From Mastigias papua (Eukaryota > Cnidaria > Scyphozoa > Rhizostomeae > Mastigiidae), in the NCBI GenBank assembly GCA_964019165.1, contig OZ025274.1, positions 3,745,428 through 3,809,427 on the forward strand: a stretch of 64,000 nucleotides of DNA, in the 5' to 3' direction. Made by a program: the position numbers and the translations under genes. Every line of letters begins with the position of its first letter. Position 1 is the first letter of the stretch. Below are positions 11,264 through 20,697 of the stretch, in pieces. The notes beneath the pieces were generated by a model, which had not been told where the DNA came from, made no database searches, and saw only the letters and a list, made by a program, of their open reading frames with translations.

Positions 11264-12118
11264 AGGCGCACACGAGAGCAAAATGCTTCAGCAAAGTGTC
11301 ATTCGTGGCACTTTGCTTAAGCATTTTGCTCCCGTGTGCGGTGAAACTTTTACAGGATTCTGATCGCTCTCGACCAATATCAGGATATCAAACACGTTTG
11401 ATAATTTTTGTCATTCGTGTCACTTTGCTTCTCGTGTGCGCCGAACTGAAGCATTTTGCTTACGTCTTTTCGCAAGAGAGCATGCGCTGAAGTAGTGGGG
11501 CGAAATTGAAAATGTTGAAAGATGGCAGGCTACCAGGACGATTCAGTTGTTGAACTTGACGAAGAGGCACTATGCCTGATTCTACTCCTAAGACGTCGAC
11601 GGCAAAGAAATCAGTCATCAAGAAGGAGGGTGTGGGTGCAGTCATGGATGCATAGGCGACCAATAAAAGGGGTCTTGCAAATTTGGTCAAAGAGCTATAT
11701 GCTGAAGATCCCATGAAATTCCGCCAATTCCATCCCGGCAACTTTTTCCAATGTGCGTTACCATAGCGTTCTATTACCCTACCACCTTCTCTTCATTTAG
11801 AATCAGGCATAGTGCCTCTTCGTCAAGTTCAACAACTGAATCGTCCTGGTAGCCTGCCATCTTTCAACATTTTCAATTTCGCCCCACTACTTCAGCGCAT
11901 GCTCTCTTGCGAAAAGACGTAAGCAAAATGCTTCAGTTCGGCGCACACGAGAAGCAAAGTGACACGAATGACAAAAATTATCAAACGTGTTTGATATCCT
12001 GATATTGGTCGAGAGCGATCAGAATCCTGTAAAAGTTTCACCGCACACGGGAGCAAAATGCTTAAGCAAAGTGCCACGAATGACACTTTGCTGAAGCATT
12101 TTGCTCTCGTGTGCGCCT
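11264..12118. mobile_element. foldback element with two perfect 321-bp arms
   Basis: The arms 11264-11584 and 11798-12118 are exact inverted copies around a 213-bp centre. Both give the same 64-codon frame on opposite strands (11296-11490 plus, 11892-12086 minus). The ends read AGGCGCACACGAGAGC, flanked by AGCT on both sides (11260-11263 and 12119-12122), a possible 4-bp target duplication. Each arm contains smaller hairpins built from GCAAAATGCTT and GCAAAGTG words. The element sits inside the LINE reverse transcriptase. Confidence 0.9.
11522..11760 (+). pseudogene. N-terminal fragment of a Harbinger (HARBI1-like) transposase
   Basis: The frame from the ATG at 11522 runs MAGYQDDSVVELDEEAL, LLRRRRQRN, then RRVWVQSWMHRRPIKG. 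After a +1 shift the coding sense continues as LANLVKELYAEDP and MKFRQFH. The order (acidic N-terminus, Arg run, RR.WV..W..RRP..G..., LV.EL, D...F..F) matches the start of PIF/Harbinger nuclease proteins. Most of the first half lies in the left arm of the foldback element, so the opposite arm carries its mirror copy. The catalytic domain is absent. Confidence 0.6.
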
Positions 12119-13550
12119 AGCTTAAGAATCGGAGGTAGAACGATCACCAACTTAAGATATGCAGATGATGCTGTCTTGATTGCTGGCGGAATGGAAGAAT
12201 TGCAGGAGCTAGTAGACAGAGTTAGCAAGGCTAGTTCTCAGTTTGGTCTCTCATTAAATCAAAGTACGACAAAGGTTATGAAAATCTGTAGAAAACCTAA
12301 CAATGATGAAGAATTAAATTTTATTACAGTTAATAACAAGAGAATTGAGAATGTCAAGGAATTCATTAATCTTGGTTCTTTAATTACCAATAATTGTGAT
12401 GACACTAAGGAAATCAGAAGACGATTGTGCATTGCCAAAACTGCAAGGATTTCGTTAACTCAGATCTGGAAAGACAAGGGTATTTCAACAGGAACAAAGA
12501 AAAGATTAAACGGGTCACTTGTTTTTAGTATTGCCAGTTATGGTTCAGAATATTAGGTTTTAAAAAAGTCAGATGAAAAGAAAATAGAAGCTTTTGAAAT
12601 GTGGTGCTACCGCCGGTTATTGAGAAAAAGTTGGACTGATATGAAATCAAATGAATGGGTCCTGGAAAAGATGGACTGTAAAGAAAGACTACTAACAGCA
12701 ATTAATAGGCGAAAGATGTCCTTTGTTGGCCATGTTCTGAGGCATAAAGATATCAGTTGCAATTTATTTATGGGTAGCGTATACGGAAACAGAGGTAGAG
12801 GTAGACCAAAAACGAAGTACAGTGATAACATTAAGGATAGAGCTGGAATTAGAAGTATTGTAGCTATTTACAGACTAGCGCAGGACAGAGAGAAGTGGAG
12901 AACCACGGCGGTCAATTGTATGCCTCCCGCTTAATGATGATGATTGGGCCATCCTTGAAAGGTGCTGATTGCCAAACAGGCCGAGTTTATTTACTTGTTT
13001 ATTAAAATTAGACCAATAATACTCTGCGTTTCCTCAAAATGATCCGAGGGATATCTAGGGACCCAAAAGTTAGAATTCTAAACTACAATTAACGTGGCAT
13101 TACGTGTATAAAATGTTGAAGGTATCCACGAGAAAATCTGCGCCTTTGTTCGTAATCAACTGATGAGTTCACGGTATCAGTTCACAATCAACAATTTCAC
13201 AATTAACCACCAGGCCCAGAGAGGCTACGATCACTTATATACTTTACATATTTTAGTCTAGAAGGTTCCAGCTACATTCAATCACAGATAAAAATATCAT
13301 ACTATGCCATCCTGATTAGGCCTTACCCTTGTTCTGGAATGTTCAAGAATTTAGCGAATATTCTAGTATGGTCTAGTTAGAGTGTATTTCCAAAATGTAA
13401 ATACTCTGAAAGGTCAAGAAAAAGAGCTAAATTCCCTATCTCCATAATTGCACAATAACTATAAACTATCATCTCAGACAGAAACTTAATATTCTATGCA
13501 AAAGAAATTGTTTTGTTGATATAAATGCTCTGGAAAGTCAAGTCAAAGGT

Positions 13551-14378
13551 TTATCCTATCCCTCCACTAACTACACTGTTAACATAAAGAACATCCCTCT
13601 CATTCTTTGAAGCGTCATTATGAAGCAGTACCCAGCAATTACTTGCGGCTAATTCAGTCATCATTAAAGTCACAACGCTTGCATTTGCCAATGACAAACA
13701 GAACACTAGCAAAGAAACTGAAGTAAAGTTAGCTACAGCCAATATAGCGACACCTACCAGTGCAATAACCGGAAATTTAATAACCATTGTAATTTCTAGG
13801 TAATAAGAGACATCCAGTAGCTGCATCAATGGTCCATTTGGTACGGTTCCATACTCGTAGATAAATGCATAAATTGCATTGATAATGCCTGTGATGCATA
13901 ATACAACGAAAGTAATGCCATTTGTGGCATTTAGAATGGCACTGTTAAATGGTCGATAATGAGCATTCATGTATGAAAATATAATGATGAACAGGAGAAG
14001 AGGCAGTGATCTCATGCCAGACTTTAGTAAAAATGTGCAGGTGCAGCACAGTGATCGGAGAATTCGTTGAAGAAGAACAACAGGTTCCCATGATAGCTTT
14101 TCTCCTTTCTCTCCTGATACTTCATAACGAAATGCACCTTTAGTCACATTCAACAGCTAGGGCAATGTTGTGCTTGTTCGCTTGATCTGACGTAGGGAAC
14201 AAAAGGTCCCGGGTCTCATGCATTTTGGTAACTTATGAAGTGCATAAATCAATGTTATAGCCCACAAGACAATGAAGACAAGGCTTGAATATTGCCAAGG
14301 TTGATAAACAACTTCATTGCCATCAATGTATGAACTTCTGTCACCATTCACGAGAGAGATGCAGGTAACAAAAGACAT
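13551..14378 (-). pseudogene. decayed partial copy of the multi-pass membrane protein gene (copy A)
   Basis: On the minus strand, 14378 down to 13551 matches residues from about 818 onward of the protein at 20698-24059: SFVTCISLVNG, YIDGNE, FIVLWAITLIYALHKLP, KLSWEPVVLLQRIL, IIIFSYMNAHYRPFNS and CITGIINAIYAFIYEYGT. The segment equal to TM6 and the following loop (about residues 880-940) is missing, and a TAG at 14154-14156 splits the frame at that junction. The extracellular half is absent. The C-terminal ~60 residues differ from the intact gene. Copy B shares the deletion and the stop, so decay predates the duplication. Confidence 0.75.
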
Positions 14379-14389
14379 GGTACTGATGG

Positions 14390-15000
14390 ACGTAATTCTG
14401 GACCACTAATCCTTCATTTCTCTTGTTATAGATCGAAATATGCTATGGATACCTACGCAAAAATAGCAGACCAGCCTTGATATTAAAGTTCCTAGAGACG
14501 AAACTGCGATACAAATTGCAAAAATCGTATACTACTATAGGACCGTGTGTTTCTGGGTCCTATAGACTGCAATGCTCCTTCAGTGACATCCTTCATTGAT
14601 TCAGGTTGTTGCGCGTATCATTATTTAACGTGCAGAGGACACGGAGGCAGAGAGAGGAGACGGTGATGTTGAGTGTACTCTGACTCTACTTGTACCCATT
14701 TATTTCTATCGTGGGTTGATGTCATCGTAATGCATGCGTCATCGTTCTCTGTTATAGTTTCACGAAGTTGACTGACTCGACAACGATGATAAAGAAAACA
14801 ACAACTTCGGTACCAAGACTACAAACTGGTGCTGCTGTCCTCTCCATCCTGTACGACAGCAAAACAATCGACCAGTGACAATTAAACTCGTAGGCAACAA
14901 CAGCAACACAATTTCAACATAGGATAGAAAAACGAAAAAGAAACAAAACAATACCAGCAGACATTGACTTTGTACTACTAGGCGATGACTAGGACTACCT
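14390..15000. other. duplicated non-coding stretch
   Basis: This aligns closely with 35555-36160 in copy B. It contains only short frames on either strand, none with a recognisable family. Confidence 0.5.
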
Positions 15001-15009
15001 CATTTCCAT

Positions 15010-15657
15010 TTTAGATATTGTACTACAGTATAGGGATGTTGTAGCGCCACTACCCATGATAACCTTCAAAGATTGTTAAACAGAGCCGCTAGAATTGTCA
15101 CTAATAGTCGGTACGATACGCCTTAACTACACCCCTTATCAAAGGACTTGGTTGGCCTACCATTCAAAGCTAATTGAGTTTGAAACAGTTAAGATGGTTT
15201 TCAGGTCCTTAAATGATTCACCACCCATATACATGACGCAAATGCTTCAGTGATTATCAGATACAAGTGCAAGGTAGCAAAGGCGAACTCAGATAGACCT
15301 CAATGTCCCAAAAACGAGATCTACAAGAGGTCACAACTATTTTTCGTTTTCAATAGAGGGCAAATCATCACGCAAGCGCTAAGTACAGTGTTTGTTCACT
15401 GTGGAATAACGCAAGGATTATTATTGGGTCCTTCACTATTCACTATTTCTATGAATGATTTTGAGAAATTTCGGGAAAAGTCTGGGCCAAACATATACGC
15501 AGGTGACAAGTACTTCTTATGCCTTAACAGATATTGGTTACTTTTCAACTCGATGTTGATTCATTCTGGATGCAGCAAAAAACTTAGCATAAATGCCGAA
15601 AAAGCGAGTGCGAGTGAAAAGATCCAACAAACCCCAAAGCTTTCCCTGACTCAATAG
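15010..15657 (+). pseudogene. LINE reverse-transcriptase 3' remnants (copy A)
   Basis: Plus-strand fragments read LLNRAARIVTNSRYDTP, FETVKMVFRSLND and PIYMTQMLQ, the C-terminal block of a CR1/jockey-type ORF2. They are followed by a separate piece with CGITQGLLLGPSLFTISMND, the RT palm region from another LINE copy. Stops interrupt both. Copy B keeps about 1.7 kb more of the first LINE upstream (36840-37965), so copy A has an internal deletion. Confidence 0.6.
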
Positions 15658-15659
15658 TG

Positions 15660-17165
15660 GAAAATGAAAAATCAAGCTGAGATGAGAAGCAAAATATCTC
15701 CGAATCGCAAAAGATGAGAACGTGAATGGGGAAGAACAACTGAAAATTGTAAAGCGAAAAATAGCAGTATGGTTTAGAAAGCCATGTGGGGGGTATTTCA
15801 CTGCCATTTGGGACAATCTATCAAGCTCAAAACTGGGATCTCTACAGAAATCTCAAAACAGATCATGTTGAGAAAATGAGTGCGCAATTCGCCTATATCC
15901 CAGCGGGTAGGTGAGTATCTACCCAAATTACGAATTAAATAACAATGTCAACTCACCCTGCCGTATCGATTTCTTTGTCTACACATCCATGAGAAAACTC
16001 GTTGTCCGTGTCTTTGTTCAGTCTGCATGGAAAGTCCCCTGAAAATCCATTGTCTGCTATGGCAATTTACAAGCTCCTTTTTTGTTGTGACTTCAAACTC
16101 GCTGTATTGGCGAAAATATGACGATTAGGCCATAATAGCGTCACTGCATCATCCTTTATTGTTGAGAATCTCCTTCGTAACAACAACCAAACGAATGCAT
16201 GGGGCCTATGCTTCAAAACCATTCAAAGTTACTTCCCTCGTTTGACATCATCAAGTAACAGGAAATTCATTTACCAGAGCAAACGTGGCTCTCCATGAGT
16301 TTCTGTTCTGTACCAGGCTGGCATACTTCAACAAAACTCTGAGTTCCACAACACTTTTGAGTGTTGTCGCTATCTATGCCTGACCCTAGGTCTACCTCTA
16401 CCTGTTTTCGTCTATTTTCCCTGTAAACAAGTTCTTACAAACGTTACCTTTTGAGTTAAGTGGTCGCAAATTTGAAAAAGTTACTTGCCAGTTGATATCA
16501 GGACATTACGCACCTCATTTTTCTTTGGCAAGAGCAACGGGAATCCAAAACCTAAACCGCATTGCATCTTGATTCCATGATTCTTCCAGCTTCAAATGGC
16601 TGCAAGCACCAGAAGTATCTCTCTTGTGGGAATTGAAACATGCATGTAGATAACTAACTACCTGATAGCATTTAAAAATCCTCATGGGAAAGGCATGTCC
16701 CGGTTGTTTCAGGACAACAACAGGGTGGCGCAAAGGCTAGCTTTCATGTCTTGTGACTGAATACTGAATCTTTTGCCACAACTCGTCCAACACAGAAATA
16801 TTTTCCCCAATTTATAAAGCGTATTTATATCAGTAAACATGCTGAGCAAAATTAACTTGCTGCTATCAAGGATCTGCTAGCATGAAGTATCTAAAATAAA
16901 CTATTTACAACAATATAGCTTAAAGAAACTTAATTGTAATCATAGCAGGGTTTACAGACAATGTCCCTTGGGAAGGCAATAAGAAAAGGAGACATAAAGG
17001 TTAGTCTTATGTACGATTCCATACCTTGGGGAGTACCTGTTGGAGAGGATATTAATCCTGAGCCGTCGTCATTGTGGGATAGGGTGGCCATACCCATTCC
17101 TCGAAGCCTTTAACTTGCTAAGTGTTGCCGCCAAGTACCCATTTGCTGATGAATGGACAGTGAAC
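15660..17165. other. duplicated stretch without recognised gene
   Basis: Matches 39180-40712 of copy B over its whole length. No open frame above 75 codons and no motif is seen. Near 17120-17165 there is a phrase (accCATTTGCTGATGaATGGACAGTG) that recurs at 40670-40712 and 56110-56140, so it marks an interspersed repeat. Confidence 0.5.
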
Positions 17166-17436
17166 GTAACAGTAACATAAAGTATCTACATCAAAACATT
17201 TCTCCTTACTTGAAAGCCCAATTGTTCTCTAGGATTCGTATCTAATTTTCAGGTCAACCAAACGATTCAACAACGCAGACACAAGGTAATAACTAGTGCA
17301 AGAAAACAAATTAAGGAGTCATGATCAGGACTGTCATACCCATGCGTAATAAAGAGGAATTATATTAATATATTCCAGAACTTTCTTAGCATTTAGAACT
17401 CTTTTGTGAGGCTACACTACTAATATTGCCACTTAC

Positions 17437-17713
17437 CTGGCTCCACATCCACGACCATCCTCTGCATCAAAAAACTCATAAAACAAAATAAGATCCCTCC
17501 AGTGCTTATCATCTCGATATCTAGCCTCTTGTCCATGGCATGGCCTCCTATCAGTACTATCCTGGAGGAAGAGTTTTCCAAGTAGCCTGGCCAATTCGAC
17601 AGACACATCTTTTAGTCTCATCTTCTTGCCAGAGCCTGTGGGACACTCCACTAGCAAGGAATCCCCATAGAAGAAGTCATATCTTTCCAGGGATTCAATA
17701 ATGAGCATATTCA
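17437..17713 (-). pseudogene. orphan duplicate of penultimate glycosidase exon
   Basis: A 277-bp copy of exon 43807-44083, with both the CAG acceptor and GTAAGT donor intact and the frame open. It encodes [32 protein letters not shown] and [17 protein letters not shown]. Only a few residues differ from copy B (for example Arg to Leu in ELARLL and Gly to Asp in STDRR). The final exon is missing downstream because copy A lacks the matching 2.8 kb, and no other glycosidase exon is near, so it cannot be part of a working gene as seen here. Confidence 0.8.
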
Positions 17714-17789
17714 CTGTAGAGAGAGGACATTTCAAAAGCTATTTCTCTGTCATTTCCAAACTGACAAGAACAAGGACAGAGCAAGTATA

Positions 17790-18180
17790 TGTATCAAAAT
17801 TAAAAAGTAAAAAGTAATGCTACAGAGGATAAGAAACAACCATCAGTTCTAGATTCGATTTCACATTTTGAACCCCATAAAAGTTTCCATGATGTTCACA
17901 GTTCCTGAGAGCGATATAATCTGTAATTCTGTTGTAATGCTTTTTACTTCTTTCTCATCCTAGTTAAATTTTTCCAGGTTGGTTTTCAATTCTTTAGGGA
18001 CCTCGCCCAGTGCACCGACTATTATAGGGATCATTTCAAATGTGTAATCTTGGTAAACATTTGTAGGTTTCGTAATAAAAGTTTCCATGATTTTCACAGT
18101 TCCTGAGACCGATGCAATCTGTAAGTGTCTTATAATGTTTTATACTTTTCTCATTAAAGTTCAATTTTTCCAGGTAAACA
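17790..18180 (-). repeat. interspersed repeat with LINE-like C-terminal coding
   Basis: Related to 46800-47275. The minus frame includes degraded IPIIVGALGEVPKELK-like and EKLNF-like stretches, the block often seen near the 3' end of certain LINE ORFs. A second partial copy of the GTTTCCATGATTTTCACAGTTCCTGAGACC phrase follows at 18080-18115. Decayed. Confidence 0.45.
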
Positions 18181-18535
18181 AGTAAATGAGTCAATATATA
18201 AGTAAGAGGATAAATAAATAAGTTAATATATAGGTAAGGTGATACATAGATACGTAAGTTAATATATAAGTAAGATGATAACTAAATAAGTTAATATATA
18301 AGTAAGATGATAAATAAATAAGTAAGTTAATATATAAGCAAGATGATAAATAAATAAGTTAATATATAAGTAAGATGATAAATAAATAAATAAGTTAATA
18401 TATAAGTAAGATGTTAAATAAATAAGTTAGTTAATATATAAGTAAGATGATAAATAAATAAGTTAATATATAAGTAAGATGATAAATAAATAAGTAAGTT
18501 AATATGTAAGTAAGATGTTAAATAAATAAGTTAAG
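18176..18535. repeat. AT-rich minisatellite
   Basis: About ten imperfect tandem units of roughly 32-36 bp built from AAGTTAATATATAAGTAAG, ATGATAAATAAAT and AAGTAAG. Related short GTAAGTAAATTG arrays occur at 44275-44430 and 46680-46750. Confidence 0.85.
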
Positions 18536-18539
18536 AAAG

Positions 18540-19040
18540 TAGGCAAGTAAGCTTTCATTCAATTTATTTTCATTATTAGCATTTTAATATACAATAGAAA
18601 TAGTCCGGTTATAAACCATAGAACAAGTAAAGGGCAGAAAAGTAATTTCAAAAGTATACAGTGAAACCTACAGACGGATAAGAAGGAAGATAAGAAAAGT
18701 TTCAGCATTCATTGGTTTTGCATTTAATGTCTCATAAAAATGATAACTATTACATATTTGCTTGAAACCGACATGCTCTTTAACAACCCGGTGATCTTTT
18801 GCTGAGTATGTGGCCCAGTAAAGAAGGCTTTTCTACAACTTTTACAAATCTAGTGAACAAACAATGTCTCAACAGCTTGTAAAACAAACTTTGCTTTCAA
18901 CAGGAATATCTCATTTATAAAAGCCTCTACTTCCAAGAGAGTTACCGTGTAAGGGGAGCTAGGCCCTCCACAAGACACACCTAGGGACGCTGCATCCCCA
19001 TTCCACTCTCTCTCTCTTCTACATCACTGCTCTTTTTGGA
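18540..19040. other. no recognised gene
   Basis: AT-rich sequence with no frame or repeat I can identify. Confidence 0.4.
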
Positions 19041-19047
19041 TTTCTAA

Positions 19048-19314
19048 GCCCTGGTCACACTGATTAAACATATCATTTAACATTTGCAAAACAAATCATT
19101 GATGAAATGCTGGTCTCGTTTGGCCACCATGATAGGCCACAATAACATTTGTTTGGGGATGATAAGTGAAGTTTGATGAAAGTCAAAAAAAATTTTGCTA
19201 TGGACTTTCATGCGTGGTAAGGTAAAATGCTTTGAGTAGGTGATCAAACAGAGCGGAATCCTTATCCAACATTTTGAATTGTTAGGTGAGATGTTAGATT
19301 AGCATGACCAGGGC
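19048..19314. mobile_element. short TIR element (MITE)
   Basis: The ends are inverted repeats GCCCTGGTCACAC on the left and, reverse-complemented, GCCCTGGTCATGC on the right. The flanks are CTAA on the left and TTAA on the right. A TTAA (piggyBac-type) or TAA/TTA (Harbinger-type) target is possible; the superfamily cannot be fixed. No coding capacity. Confidence 0.55.
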
Positions 19315-19319
19315 TTAAG

Positions 19320-20190
19320 ATCGACTATCAATCTAGCTGTGGCTGAAGTTTCCTTGGGGAATAAATCATGTTTTGATGGCTGAAGTTTCGTTGGGGAATG
19401 AATCATGCTTTGATGATATGTCATCATAACATTTTTGTTATTAACTCTACTGAGCATGAAACCCTTAATTCTTATAGCTTATGCCTTCCAAGCCTCACTT
19501 CTTTTACTTATCATTATTGTCATCATATTGCATCCTTTCTCCTAATATTCCTAATATATATGTACACATCAGATCTATTTTCTCCACACTTAATTGACCA
19601 ATCATCATGCAGGATTCTCACCCTGCAAGTGCTCCGCAGATGCATTTAGGCCCATTTTGCAAGCTGATTGGTCAGCACGTTGGGAGAAAACAGACATGAT
19701 TAGAGGATTTGACGGTTATGCTGTATACATCCTAATATTTCCCATTGTTCATAATCACAATAATCATAATAATCAACGTTAAAGTTAATGTCTTCATAGT
19801 TGTTGGAAACTAACTGATGTCAAATGTTTAAAAAATAATGTGCAAAGATATCCAAATAATGATGTTTGCAATTTACATAACAAAACAGGCAGATTGCAGC
19901 AAATTTTGCCATTACACTTTACCCATCCAGGCTTTTGGTAGCTTTTCTATTTCATCATTAATATTGTTCCACAATGAGCTTCCTCTGAATGAGAACAGCT
20001 CCATGTCACATTTTCTGGTTCATGCAATTGATAATCTACAAAAGTATTTTGCTACGAGGTCATAATTAATCTCTCATATTTGATAAAGTTTCTAGATATT
20101 TATGACGGACTCAGATGTCTCCTTCTGTTGCATGCTTTAATCAATAGATTTCACTGCACTAATTTTGTTGTAAGGCCCTAATGATGAGCT
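19320..20190. other. no recognised gene
   Basis: Short frames only; the sequence lies downstream of the membrane-protein gene and before the GT microsatellite. Confidence 0.4.
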
Positions 20191-20196
20191 TGTTCT

Positions 20197-20379
<183 letters not shown>

Positions 20380-20697
20380 AGGGGGGAGTGATAGAAGCAC
20401 CAATTGAAAAATGACCTACATAGAACTCATTCCTTCAATGACGTACTATAGCCCAAAAATTAATGGTTAACTACCTCAAGCTCACATCTAATTTACCATT
20501 GCTGAAGCTTTGGTACAATTGCCATAGAACCAAATATACCACAATCATAGATCTGTAAATTATATAGTACTTTATCGTAAACGTAATTGCATAGTCTGAT
20601 GCAAAGAGTACTTATACCCTGCAAATATGAGCATACAAATAAAGCTCCATTTTCACGCTATGTCAAATAGAGAAAAACTGTCAAATTACGTCTTGAT

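Larger units (their letters stand above)
10800..12934 (+). pseudogene. LINE reverse transcriptase, split by a foldback element
   Basis: The left part (to 11263) carries RTIALISHCSKILLKII, a TRSQILNLKLIIEKN block, FLCFIDYSKTFDMV (first catalytic Asp) and IQQGVRQGCILPPHLFNIY. After the 11264-12118 insertion the frame resumes with ITNLRYADDAVLIAGG (catalytic YADD) and the C-terminal TGTKKRL, FVGHVLRHKDI and RGRGRPKTKYSDNI blocks, ending MPPA then TAA at 12932. A stop at 12555 and a frame change at the insertion show it is dead even without the insertion. Confidence 0.85.
7965..12942 (+). mobile_element. LINE (non-LTR retrotransposon), decayed, with two nested insertions
   Basis: The insertion is bracketed by an 11-bp target duplication, ATTGGACCATC at 7954-7964 and ATTGGGCCATC at 12943-12953. 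Copy B has one uninterrupted ATTGGACCATC at 33910-33920. Removing the two nested elements leaves about 3.4 kb. The element has an APE-type endonuclease region (about 8420-9390) and a reverse transcriptase (about 10800-12930), and ends in a short (ATG)n tail. Several stops and frameshifts make it non-autonomous. Clade is uncertain; the endonuclease and RT style suit the L2/CR1/RTE-like groups. Confidence 0.85.
1271..17757 (+). repeat. segmental duplication copy A
   Basis: This is a direct duplicate of 30121-44125 in the same orientation. Aligned blocks are roughly 1271-2538 with 30121-31480; 4466-4860 with 31816-32290; 5988-6788 with 32288-33260; 7355-7964 with 33268-33920; 12954-15000 with 33921-36160; 15260-15402 with 37980-38124; 15403-17165 with 38933-40712; and 17170-17757 with 43541-44125. 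By eye the blocks are about 90% identical. Insertions private to A are listed separately. A lacks about 1.7 kb present in B after 15000 and about 2.8 kb after 17165. The second loss includes the last exon of the glycosidase gene. Confidence 0.9.

Noticed and set aside
13145..13185. CTGATGAGTTCACGG as a second hammerhead core
   Set aside because: There is no following GAAA box and no stem I partner, so it is a chance match.
18176..18535. CRISPR-like array
   Set aside because: The units are contiguous AT-rich repeats with no unique spacers, in an animal genome; it is a minisatellite.
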